From Lutibacter citreus (GTDB taxonomy: Bacteria > Bacteroidota > Bacteroidia > Flavobacteriales > Flavobacteriaceae), in the NCBI RefSeq assembly GCF_003260195.1, contig NZ_QEIH01000004.1, positions 1 to 64,000 of the forward strand: a stretch of DNA of 64,000 nucleotides. The letters run 5' to 3'. The notes beneath the pieces were generated by a model that searched no databases, had not been told where the DNA came from, and was given only the letters and a program-made list of their open reading frames with translations. Positions 1-8,189 of the stretch are shown here, one piece after another; position 1 is the first letter of the stretch; each line of letters begins with the position of its first letter. A program made the position numbers and the translations under genes.

Positions 1-58
1 TTTATTTACACTAAATTCCTGAACTTTTTACCAACTTACCTTTGTTTGTTAGCGGGTG

Positions 59-88
59 CAAATGTAACTACTTTTTATTCTTAAACAA
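59..88 (-). promoter_or_regulatory. Predicted Bacteroidota-type promoter reading out of the left edge
   Basis: On the minus strand there is a TACATTTG element (59-66), matching the Bacteroidota -7 consensus TAnnTTTG. A TTG (86-88) lies 19 bases upstream, within the usual 17-23 spacing for the -33 element. It points left, toward a gene outside the window that cannot be identified. The rest of the first 263 bases shows no gene. Confidence 0.45.
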
Positions 89-263
89 GCTTTTTTTAAC
101 TCTTTTTATTAAAAATTTTAAAATATCCTATACCCCCCTGAAAATCCAATACTTATAAATATAACAATATTTCAAACTGCAAACTTACTTTCATTTTAAA
201 AAATAGGCGGACTACTAAAGTAGAACATTTATTTTAATTACGCAAGTATTATTTTTAAATAAA

Positions 264-962
264 TTACTTTTTTTTTGATTTTGGCTTAGGCAAAATAACA
301 TCCTTAGAACTTAATTCTATAAAATTAAAATCTAATTTAGATGGTTGTTCCTCTAATGTACCATCTACAAAGGCACGTTGTAGTATATCTTCAATTAAAT
401 AATCTTCTTCTACATTTTCTGGATCATATTCAGATTTTAAAGATAATTTAAACAAATTGGCCGTTGAATTGTACCAAAATGCTTTCCATCCGCTTCTTAA
501 ATCTTTAACCAAATCATAAACTGTGTTTCCTGTTTGCCTATGAATTAACTTTATTAGTATTCTACCTTCAGTACGAGTTAGCTTTTTTAGTTGTTCTGTA
601 AACTCCCCCTCCATGTATTTCTGAATACGCTTTGTGTAAACACGTTTTTTTCTTTTCGACTTCATATTATCAATTCTTTCATTTAACACATCTAACCTTT
701 CTGTTGCCATTTTAGCAAATGGGTAGGCTTTTAATGTTTTTTTACGGAACCAGTAATAATATCTTCTATCGTATGAAGTTTTGAATTTTAACTTTTTTAA
801 AAGTAACACTTCATCCAGCTCTATCAATAAAGTATCTCCTTCAAATATTACATATTTATCTGTTAAGGAAACAGAATCTACAATCTTTTTCTCTTGCGAA
901 AAAAGATTTACACCATATATAGTTATAAATATATATAATAGGACTCTAAACTTAACTTTCAT
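264..962 (-). CDS. DUF4294 domain-containing exported protein
   Basis: This 232-residue protein matches, by recognition, the DUF4294 family found throughout Flavobacteriia; its function is not known. The first ~22 residues form a signal peptide (basic start, hydrophobic core, then LFSQE), so it is probably periplasmic or surface-located. The conserved middle (about 60-200) contains an aromatic-rich YDRRYYYWFRKK stretch, a basic region around KSKRKKR and a HRQTGNTVYDLVKDLRSGWKAFWYN-type core, followed by an acidic segment and a lysine-rich tail. It is a single gene divergent from the M42 peptidase at 1107, separated by ~145 bases. Family assignment is fairly sure; no role can be given. Confidence 0.85.
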   Translation of the reverse strand: MKVKFRVLLYIFITIYGVNLFSQEKKIVDSVSLTDKYVIFEGDTLLIELDEVLLLKKLKFKTSYDRRYYYWFRKKTLKAYPFAKMATERLDVLNERIDNMKSKRKKRVYTKRIQKYMEGEFTEQLKKLTRTEGRILIKLIHRQTGNTVYDLVKDLRSGWKAFWYNSTANLFKLSLKSEYDPENVEEDYLIEDILQRAFVDGTLEEQPSKLDFNFIELSSKDVILPKPKSKKK

Positions 963-1076
963 AAATATTCTTTAATTAATCAAAAACGTTTTCAAAATTA
1001 CAACTTTCAATTATACTTTTTAGTATCTATTATTTAAAATGATTATTAATTTATAATTAATGAATTAACATTTTAG

Positions 1077-1084
1077 TATCTTCG
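1077..1084 (+). promoter_or_regulatory. Candidate -7 box for the M42 peptidase gene
   Basis: TATCTTCG lies 22 bases before the ATG and resembles the TAnnTTTG box with one change. No convincing -33 TTG is visible, so support is weak. Confidence 0.3.
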
Positions 1085-1106
1085 TTTTTTATTAAAAAAA
1101 TAAATT

Positions 1107-2192
1107 ATGAGTAAAAAAATAATAAATAAAAGTTCTATTTCATTCTTAGAAAAATACTTAAATAATGCATCTCCTACCGGTTACGAAAGTGAAGGACAAA
1201 AAATATGGATGGATTATTTAAGACCATATGTTGATACATTTATTACTGATAGCTATGGAACAGCCGTTGGTGTAATTAATCCTGATGCAGATTTTAAGGT
1301 TGTTATTGAAGGACATGCAGATGAAATTTCCTGGTATGTTAATTATATTACTCCAGAAGGTTTAATTTATGTAATTAGAAATGGAGGTAGTGATCACCAG
1401 ATAGCTCCATCAAAAGTGGTAAATATTCATACTAAAAAAGGAATTATAAAAGGTGTTTTTGGTTGGCCTGCTATTCATACAAGAATTGGAGGAAAAGAAG
1501 AAGCTCCTAAATTAGATAATATTTTTATTGATGTTGGTTGTAAAACAAAAGAAGAAGTTGAAAAACTTGGGGTTCATGTTGGTTGTGTAATCACTTATCC
1601 TGATGAATTTTTTATTTTAAATAAAAACAATTTTGTTTGTAGAGCTTTAGACAATAGAATGGGTGGCTTTATGATTGCTGAAGTTGCTAGATTATTAAAA
1701 GAGAATAAGGTTGAATTACCTTTTGGATTGTATATTACTAATTCTGTTCAAGAAGAAATTGGATTAAGAGGAGCTGAAATGATTTCACACACTATTAAAC
1801 CAGATGTGGCAATTATTACTGATGTTTGTCATGATACAACCACACCAATGATTAATAAAAATAAAGAAGGAGAAACAAAATCTGGTGATGGACCTGTTAT
1901 TACCTATGCCCCTGCTGTTCAAAATAATTTAAGAGAATTAATTATTGAAACGGCTGAAGCAAATAAAATTCCATTTCAACGTTTAGCTTCATCTAGAGCA
2001 ACAGGAACTGATACCGATGCTTTTGCTTATAGTAATGGAGGTGTTCCTTCTGCTTTAATATCATTAGCTTTAAGATATATGCATACAACAGTAGAAATGG
2101 TTCATAAAGATGACGTAGAAAATGTGATCAGATTAATTTATGAAACATTATTAACTATAAAAAAAGGAGAAAACTTTAGTTATTTTAAATAA
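1107..2192 (+). CDS. M42 family metallopeptidase (glutamyl/tetrahedral aminopeptidase type)
   Basis: The 361-residue length is typical of M42 aminopeptidases, which are cytosolic di-metal enzymes that trim peptides from the N terminus and often form large dodecamers. The metal-ligand motifs are present: EGHADE with His70 and Asp72, RALDNRMGG with Asp182, the catalytic glutamate pair in SVQEEIGLRGAE (about 214-224), the ITDVCHD aspartate near 239, and a C-terminal HTTVEMVHKDD histidine. No signal peptide is present, which fits a cytoplasmic role in peptide turnover. Some members were named endoglucanase M historically, but the motifs here are those of a peptidase. A strong terminator follows at 2202. 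Confidence 0.9.
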   Translation: MSKKIINKSSISFLEKYLNNASPTGYESEGQKIWMDYLRPYVDTFITDSYGTAVGVINPDADFKVVIEGHADEISWYVNYITPEGLIYVIRNGGSDHQIAPSKVVNIHTKKGIIKGVFGWPAIHTRIGGKEEAPKLDNIFIDVGCKTKEEVEKLGVHVGCVITYPDEFFILNKNNFVCRALDNRMGGFMIAEVARLLKENKVELPFGLYITNSVQEEIGLRGAEMISHTIKPDVAIITDVCHDTTTPMINKNKEGETKSGDGPVITYAPAVQNNLRELIIETAEANKIPFQRLASSRATGTDTDAFAYSNGGVPSALISLALRYMHTTVEMVHKDDVENVIRLIYETLLTIKKGENFSYFK

Positions 2193-2201
2193 AATTGAGA
2201 G

Positions 2202-2231
2202 AAAGGCAGCTTTCGCTGCCTTTCCTTTTTT
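2202..2231 (+). terminator. Rho-independent terminator after the M42 peptidase gene
   Basis: An 8-bp perfect stem, AAAGGCAG with CTGCCTTT around a CTTTCG loop, is followed by CC and a run of T. It lies only a few bases before the Nudix ATG at 2237, so the Nudix gene either depends on read-through or has a promoter inside the peptidase gene. Confidence 0.8.
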
Positions 2232-2236
2232 AAGAT

Positions 2237-2782
2237 ATGGATGAATATATTGACCTATTAGATAAAAACGGAAATAAAACGGGGAAAACCTGTTTAAAAT
2301 CTGAGGCTCATAAAAAGGGGCTTTTACATGCAAGTACGCATATTTGGATATTTAATAATAAAAGTGAAATAATTATTCAGAAAAGAGCTAAAAACAAAGA
2401 TACCTTTCCAAATTTGTGGGATGTTTCTGTAGCTGGGCATATTTCTGCTGGTGAAAAACCAGAAACTTCCGCTTTACGCGAAGTTGAAGAAGAAATAGGT
2501 TTATTACTAACTATTGAACAGCTCGATTTCATTTCTATATTTAAAAAAAAGGTTAAACATCATGTTAATTTAATTGATAATGAAATACACCATATATATA
2601 TGTGTAACATAAATTTTGATTTTGACTCTTTAAAAGTTCAGAAAGAAGAAGTATCAGAGATTAAATTAATCACGTTAAAAAAATTAATTGATAGTTTAAA
2701 ACTTAATAATAATGGTTTTGTACCTCACGGAGAAAATTATTATAACTTAGTTTTAGAAAATTTAAAAAAATATAATAGTTGA
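2237..2782 (+). CDS. Nudix hydrolase, isopentenyl-diphosphate-isomerase-like
   Basis: This 181-residue Nudix protein has a complete Nudix box at about 74-96 (GHISAGEKPETSALREVEEE, followed by IG), which matches G-x5-E-x7-REUxEExGU. The N-terminal EYIDLLDKNG and the LHASTHIWIFN strand are typical of the subgroup annotated as IPP isomerase-like Nudix proteins (E. coli YfcD type). Those hydrolyse a pyrophosphate-linked substrate that is generally unknown; true isomerase activity cannot be inferred. It lies directly upstream of the cNMP/CBS/DUF294 gene with only a few bases between, so it may share a transcript with that cassette. Confidence 0.85.
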   Translation: MDEYIDLLDKNGNKTGKTCLKSEAHKKGLLHASTHIWIFNNKSEIIIQKRAKNKDTFPNLWDVSVAGHISAGEKPETSALREVEEEIGLLLTIEQLDFISIFKKKVKHHVNLIDNEIHHIYMCNINFDFDSLKVQKEEVSEIKLITLKKLIDSLKLNNNGFVPHGENYYNLVLENLKKYNS

Positions 2783-2794
2783 TTTATGGCTAGT

Positions 2795-4711
2795 ATGAAA
2801 AATACAATTGCGGAAAGAATTTTGGATTTTTTAAAAAACTATCCTCCATTTAATTTAATACCAAAAGAGACATTACTTGAAGTAGCTAAAAATGTAGAGA
2901 TTAATTATTTTGAAAAAGATCAAATCATTTTTAGTCAAAATGACACTCCTCATGAACATCTTTATATGGTATATGAGGGAGTAATTAGATTGTATAGATT
3001 TGCCGAAGGCAAAAAGCATATTGTTGATATTTGTGATGAAGGAGACTTATTTGGTCTTAGACCTTTAATAATGAAGGAAAACTATTTAATGGGAGCTTCA
3101 GCAAATGAAGAATCTATAGTATATGGTATTCCTATTAATTTATTTAATGATATTATTTTAAACATACCAAAAGTAAGTCAATTCTTAATTGCTAGTTTTG
3201 CCACAAATACTAGAGATCCATTTTCAGAAAAACATAAAGGGAAATTATTTGCAAATATAAAGGCCATAAAAAAAGTTGAAAATACTTTTATTGAAACTCA
3301 ATCTGCTAAATACACTAAAAACCCAATAACTTGTAATCCTAAAACCACAATACAAGAAGCTGCAATTAGAATGACAACCAATGTTATTAACTCAATTGTA
3401 ATTGCAGTTGACAAAATTCCTCTTGGAATTATTACAGATAAAGATATAAGAACCAAAATAGGTACAGGGATTTTTAAAATAACTGATCCCGTTGAATTAA
3501 TAATGGTTAGTCCTGTTATTACTTTTCCTGAAAATATAACAGTGGCCGAAGCTCAAATAGCTCGATTAAAACATAAAGTTTCTCATTTATGTATTACAAA
3601 AGATGGTACAAATAACTCTGAGTTAGTAGGGATTTTAACTGAGCATGATTTAAATTTAATTCAAGGCAACAATCCTCTTTTATTAATTAAAGAAATTAAA
3701 TGTGCAAAAGATGCAGAGACCTTAAAGTATATTAGATCAAAAGCTGCCGAATTAACTAAAGGATACATAGAGCAAGAAATTCCTATTTATTTTGTAACAA
3801 AGGTTATTTCTGAAATAAATACAGCAATTACAAAAGCGGCAATTGAACTTTCTATTAAAGAAATAGGTAAAAAACCTCCTGTTGAATACTCTTGGTTAGC
3901 AGTTGGAAGTCAAGGACGGAAAGAACAATTATTAATGACCGACCAAGATAATGCACTTGTATTTGAAAATGTTGAAGATTCAGAATACGACGGTGTAAAA
4001 GCATATTTCTTAAAATTAGCAACCAAGGTTACCGAAAAATTAAATATTGTTGGATTTGAATATTGCCCCGCAAACATTATGGCTAGTAATCCTAAATGGT
4101 GTTTGTCTAAAAGAGAATGGAAACATCAATTTAAAGAATGGATTAAAGATCCTATTCCTGAAAAAATTCTGTTAAGTATTATTTTTTATGACTTTGAACT
4201 TATATATGGAAATAAAGAATTATATAATCAAGTAGCTAAAAGTGTTTTAAAATTAATTAAGAAAAATCAGATATTCTTAAGCTTTTTAGGAAAAGTAACA
4301 TTAGACAACCCTCCTCCATTAGGCTTCTTTAAACAATTTTTAGTAGAACAGGATGGTGAAAACAAAGATAACTTTGATATTAAATCTAGAGCAATTAGAC
4401 CTCTAGTTGATGCGGCTCGAATATTTTCATTATACCACGGCCTTCAAATTAACAATACAATAGCACGTTATAAAAAAATGATGGAAGTAGAACCGCAAAA
4501 TAAAGATTTGTTTGAATCGTGTTCAAACGCCTTTAAAATACTTCTTACATTTAGAACTTCCCAAGGGTTGGCAAATAATGATAGTGGAAAATTTGTTGAT
4601 ATCAATAGTTTAAGTAAAGCGGATAGATTAAAATTAAAAAGTTGTTTTAATCCTATTAAAAATGTTCAAGAAGCTATAAAAATCCGTTTTAAAACAACTC
4701 AAATTGGTTAA
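2795..4711 (+). CDS. cNMP-binding/CBS/DUF294 nucleotidyltransferase-like signalling protein, copy 1
   Basis: Domain order: a cyclic-nucleotide-binding-like cupin (about 20-140), two CBS domains (about 170-290), a DUF294 putative nucleotidyltransferase with GSQGRKEQ and TDQDNAL (about 370-395), and a DUF294 C-terminal substrate-binding-like region ending near residue 638. The nucleotidyltransferase core resembles GlnD-type uridylyltransferases, so a ligand-gated protein-modifying or regulatory role is plausible but unproven. I start at the second Met (2795) because the paralogue at 5445 begins with the same MKNTI sequence; an in-frame ATG at 2786 would add three residues. Its partner exonuclease follows after 2 bases. 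In Gammaproteobacteria such pairs lie beside acetate symporter and acs genes, as here. Confidence 0.88.
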   Translation: MKNTIAERILDFLKNYPPFNLIPKETLLEVAKNVEINYFEKDQIIFSQNDTPHEHLYMVYEGVIRLYRFAEGKKHIVDICDEGDLFGLRPLIMKENYLMGASANEESIVYGIPINLFNDIILNIPKVSQFLIASFATNTRDPFSEKHKGKLFANIKAIKKVENTFIETQSAKYTKNPITCNPKTTIQEAAIRMTTNVINSIVIAVDKIPLGIITDKDIRTKIGTGIFKITDPVELIMVSPVITFPENITVAEAQIARLKHKVSHLCITKDGTNNSELVGILTEHDLNLIQGNNPLLLIKEIKCAKDAETLKYIRSKAAELTKGYIEQEIPIYFVTKVISEINTAITKAAIELSIKEIGKKPPVEYSWLAVGSQGRKEQLLMTDQDNALVFENVEDSEYDGVKAYFLKLATKVTEKLNIVGFEYCPANIMASNPKWCLSKREWKHQFKEWIKDPIPEKILLSIIFYDFELIYGNKELYNQVAKSVLKLIKKNQIFLSFLGKVTLDNPPPLGFFKQFLVEQDGENKDNFDIKSRAIRPLVDAARIFSLYHGLQINNTIARYKKMMEVEPQNKDLFESCSNAFKILLTFRTSQGLANNDSGKFVDINSLSKADRLKLKSCFNPIKNVQEAIKIRFKTTQIG

Positions 4712-4713
4712 TT

Positions 4714-5382
4714 ATGTTAGGTCTATTTAAAAGAAAAAACTTTCCAAAATATTGGCAAGATTATATTGATAAAGTTTCAAATAGCGAAAAATACTCTAAT
4801 TATGAAAATATCCGATTTGTAGTCTTAGATACTGAAACAACAGGTTTTGATTATGAAAATGACAGAATGTTATGTATTGGGGCTGTTGCAATTCAAAATA
4901 ACAAAATTTTAGTTACAGATTCTTTTGAAGTATATATTAAACAAGAAGTTTTTAATAAAGAAACCGTTAAAATTCATGGGATAAGAAAAAATGGTGATGA
5001 GATAAAAATTAGCGAAGAAGAAGCTCTTATTCAATTTATTGAATACTTAGATGATGCCGTTATAGTTGCCCATCATACTGCTTTTGATTTAAATATGATA
5101 AATACAGCTCTAAAAAGAATTAATTTGGGTCCTATTATATCTAAGCAACTAGATACCAACTACATTTATAAAAAATTATCTCCAAATAATAGATATAATA
5201 AAGTATTTAGCCTAGACGATTTATGTAGAAGGTTTAATATAACAATGCACGATAGACATACGGCATCTGGAGATGCATTACTTACAGCTTTTGTTTTTCT
5301 AAAACTAACAAATCAATACAAAAAAAATAATGCATTAAACATTCAAGATTTAGTAAAAACTAATTATCACTTAAATAGTTAA
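4714..5382 (+). CDS. DEDDh 3'-5' exonuclease (DnaQ/epsilon-like), copy 1
   Basis: This 222-residue protein has the DEDDh exonuclease core: Exo I VLDTETTGFD (about 38-47), Exo II HHTAFDLNMI (about 124-133) and Exo III HDRHTASGDAL (about 178-188). These carry all five metal/catalytic residues. It belongs to the epsilon-like family paired with DUF294 proteins rather than to the replicative proofreading subunit, since no polymerase-binding tail is seen and the gene is locked to the upstream DUF294 gene (2-base gap). The substrate may be small RNA/DNA or a nucleotide signal; nothing in the sequence decides this. A diverged copy of the pair follows at 5445. Confidence 0.87.
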   Translation: MLGLFKRKNFPKYWQDYIDKVSNSEKYSNYENIRFVVLDTETTGFDYENDRMLCIGAVAIQNNKILVTDSFEVYIKQEVFNKETVKIHGIRKNGDEIKISEEEALIQFIEYLDDAVIVAHHTAFDLNMINTALKRINLGPIISKQLDTNYIYKKLSPNNRYNKVFSLDDLCRRFNITMHDRHTASGDALLTAFVFLKLTNQYKKNNALNIQDLVKTNYHLNS

Positions 5383-5444
5383 CCTACTTTTATTAATATT
5401 CATTTTTTTGTAACTTCAGTGTTTAACATTCATCTATAAAAAGT

Positions 5445-7364
5445 ATGAAAAACACTATTTCAGAACGCATATTTGATTTTTTAAAAGACTTTCCTCCTTT
5501 TGATGTTTTAAATAAAAAACAGTTATTTTTAGTTTCAAGTAATGTTAAAGTAACCTATATTGAAATAGGAAAAACTGTATTTCAGCAAGGAGAAATACCG
5601 CATGAAAACTTTTATATTGTAAAAGATGGAGCTATTGGTTTGTATAGAACTATTGAAAGTGATGAGATATTAGTTGATATTTGTGATGAAGGAGATATTT
5701 TTGGTTTAAGACCATTAGTCCAAAATGATCATTATTTAATGAGCGCTAAGGCAAATGAAGAATCGATTTTATATGCAATATCTGTAAACATTTTAAAAGA
5801 AATTATTGAAAATAATGAAAAAGTAAATAAGTTTTTGATTGCTAGTTTTTCTACAAATATTAAAACTCCGTATGCAAAAAACAATAATGGTAAATTATTT
5901 GCTAACATTGAAACTCTAGAAGATAACAACGGTAATTTCTCAGATTTTCAAACAGCTGAATACAGTAAAGACCCAGTAACTTGCCTTAAATCTACTTCAA
6001 TAAAAGAAGCTGCATTAATAATGAGTTCAAATAAAGTTGGATCAATTTTAATTGTAGAAGATAAAAATCCAATTGGAATTATAACGGATAAAGATTTACG
6101 TTTAAAAATAGCCACAGGATTTGTTTCTATTAATAAAAAAGTAATTGAGATAATGTCTTCGCCCGTAATAACAGTTTCAGAAAAAATTACAACAGCTGAA
6201 GCTCAAATTGCAATGCTTAAAAATAAAATTACACATTTATGTATTACTAAGGATGGAACTCCCAATTCTGAATTAACCGGAATTATGTCTGAACATGACA
6301 TTGTTGTATTACAAGGAAACAACCCTTCCGTTTTGATAAAAGAATTAAAACGAGCTAAAGATGTTGAAACATTAAAATATATTAGAGAAAAAACATCAAA
6401 CCTTTTAAATGGATATATAGAACAAAAAATTCCTATTGTTTTTGTGTCTAATATAATTTCTGAAATCACTAATGCTATAACAATTAAAGCTATTGAATTA
6501 TCTTTAAAAGAAATGAAAAAACAACCGCCAGTAAAATTTGGATGGTTAGCTTTAGGAAGTCAAGGTAGAAAAGAGCAATTACTAGTCACCGACCAGGATA
6601 ATGCTCTAGTATTTCAAAATGTTCCAGATGAAAACCATCAAGAAACAAAAGACTATTTTATTAGCTTATCAGAAAAAATAACTAAAAAATTAAGTATAGT
6701 TGGATTTGAATATTGCCCTGCAGAAATGATGGCGAGCAACCCTGATTATTGTCTTTCATTAAAAGAATGGAAACATCAATTCAACAAATGGATTACTATT
6801 CCTTCTGAAAAATCAATTATGATGTGTACCATATTTTTTGATTACAATTTAATTTATGGTGATCTAGGGTTGGTAAATAAAATGTCTAAAAGTATTTTTA
6901 ACTCAATAAAATCTTATGAAATATTCCTTAACTTTTTAGGGAAAAATGCTTTGATAAACCCACCTCCTCTTGGTTTTTTTAGGCAATTTTTAGTTGAAGA
7001 CGATGGAGAAAATAAGGATCAATTCGATATAAAAAGCAGAGCTCTAATGCCTTTAATTGATGCTGCAAGGTTATTAACTTTATCTCATAAAGTAAAAGAT
7101 AAAAACAATACTATTGAACGCTTTCAAAAATTAATTGAAATTGAACCTCAAAATAACGATTTATATTTAATGTGTATAGATTCTTTTAAAATATTATTGC
7201 GTTTTAGAACTGAACAAGGAATAAAACATAAAGATTCCGGTAGATATATTAATTTAAAAAGTTTAAACAAAGCTGAAAAATTAAAATTAAAAGGTTGTTT
7301 TAAACCTATTAAAGATATTCAAGAGTTGATAAAAGTTAGATATAATTTATCTCAAATGCTATAA
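5445..7364 (+). CDS. cNMP-binding/CBS/DUF294 nucleotidyltransferase-like signalling protein, copy 2
   Basis: This 639-residue protein is a full-length paralogue of the gene at 2795 with identical architecture: cNMP-binding-like domain, two CBS domains, DUF294 catalytic core (GSQGRKEQ, TDQDNAL at about 368-393) and C-terminal domain. All core motifs are kept in both copies (VDICDEGD, GIITDKD, GFEYCPA, ASNP, EWKHQF, FDIKSRA, DSG). The CBS linker and C-terminal region differ at many positions, so the duplication is old rather than an assembly artefact. Its stop codon overlaps the start of the next gene by one base. The 62-base gap before it contains a GTAACTTCAG element resembling a weak -7 box, so it may be expressed separately. 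Confidence 0.88.
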   Translation: MKNTISERIFDFLKDFPPFDVLNKKQLFLVSSNVKVTYIEIGKTVFQQGEIPHENFYIVKDGAIGLYRTIESDEILVDICDEGDIFGLRPLVQNDHYLMSAKANEESILYAISVNILKEIIENNEKVNKFLIASFSTNIKTPYAKNNNGKLFANIETLEDNNGNFSDFQTAEYSKDPVTCLKSTSIKEAALIMSSNKVGSILIVEDKNPIGIITDKDLRLKIATGFVSINKKVIEIMSSPVITVSEKITTAEAQIAMLKNKITHLCITKDGTPNSELTGIMSEHDIVVLQGNNPSVLIKELKRAKDVETLKYIREKTSNLLNGYIEQKIPIVFVSNIISEITNAITIKAIELSLKEMKKQPPVKFGWLALGSQGRKEQLLVTDQDNALVFQNVPDENHQETKDYFISLSEKITKKLSIVGFEYCPAEMMASNPDYCLSLKEWKHQFNKWITIPSEKSIMMCTIFFDYNLIYGDLGLVNKMSKSIFNSIKSYEIFLNFLGKNALINPPPLGFFRQFLVEDDGENKDQFDIKSRALMPLIDAARLLTLSHKVKDKNNTIERFQKLIEIEPQNNDLYLMCIDSFKILLRFRTEQGIKHKDSGRYINLKSLNKAEKLKLKGCFKPIKDIQELIKVRYNLSQML

Positions 7365-8026
7365 TGTTCAATTGGTTTAAAAAAAATACACATCCTGAGT
7401 TTTGGAAAGAATATTTAAAAACATTCAAAACCAAAGAATCAAAAAAAATTGAAGAAACTCGATTTATTGTTTTTGATACCGAAACCAACGGATTAGATAT
7501 TGTGAAAGATAGAATTCTTTCAATTGGAGCTATTACTGTTTTAAATAACACACTAGATGTTGCTGATAATTTTGAATTGTACCTAAAACAAAATGAATTT
7601 AATGCTGAAACTGTTGAAATTCACGGAATTTTAAAAGACGGAAACCTTTTAAAATATACAGAAATTGAGGCTTTGGAAAAATTTATAAATTATGTAGGAA
7701 ACTCTATCTTAGTTGCGCATCATGCAGCATTTGATATTGAAATGGTAAATGCAGCTCTTAAAAGAATGAATTTACCTAAACTTAAAAACAAAAGTATTGA
7801 TACCGGTATTTTGTATAAAAAACTTAAAGGGAAAAAAAACAAACATTTTAATTTAGATGTATTGTGTAAAGAGTTTAATATTCCAAAACATGACAGGCAT
7901 ACAGCTTCTGGAGATGCTTATATTACTGCACTATTATTTCTGAAAATTATATCAAAATTGAAACAGGAAAGAAAAGTGAATTATTCCGATTTGTTTAGGA
8001 CTTCAAATAAGGAAGGATTGATATAA
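7364..8026 (+). CDS. DEDDh 3'-5' exonuclease (DnaQ/epsilon-like), copy 2
   Basis: This 220-residue protein is a paralogue of the 4714 gene. Exo I is VFDTETNGLD (about 36-45), Exo II is HHAAFDIEMV and Exo III is HDRHTASGDAY, so the catalytic set is intact. The start overlaps the stop of the upstream DUF294 gene by one base (TAATG), which indicates translational coupling and a stoichiometric partnership. The gene ends the plus-strand run and faces the minus-strand acetyl-CoA synthetase gene across a bidirectional terminator at 8141. Confidence 0.87.
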   Translation: MFNWFKKNTHPEFWKEYLKTFKTKESKKIEETRFIVFDTETNGLDIVKDRILSIGAITVLNNTLDVADNFELYLKQNEFNAETVEIHGILKDGNLLKYTEIEALEKFINYVGNSILVAHHAAFDIEMVNAALKRMNLPKLKNKSIDTGILYKKLKGKKNKHFNLDVLCKEFNIPKHDRHTASGDAYITALLFLKIISKLKQERKVNYSDLFRTSNKEGLI

Positions 8027-8140
8027 ACTAGGCTTTCTTATTGAAGTTTTTATAAATCGGAATTTATTTCGAATTCTAATAACAATTAACATCCAAAAAT
8101 AAGATTCTAAAATAAATAAAGAATAACGTTTTTTTAATTA

Positions 8141-8170
8141 AAAAAAGCCTTCATTTCTGAAGGCTTTTTA
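8141..8170. terminator. Bidirectional terminator between the exonuclease and acyl-CoA synthetase genes
   Basis: GCCTTCA and TGAAGGC form a 7-bp stem flanked by A-run and T-run, so U-tracts follow the hairpin on both strands. It serves the convergent genes ending at 8026 (+) and 8190 (-). Confidence 0.85.
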
Positions 8171-8189
8171 TTTTTTAGCAAGTTTTTGT

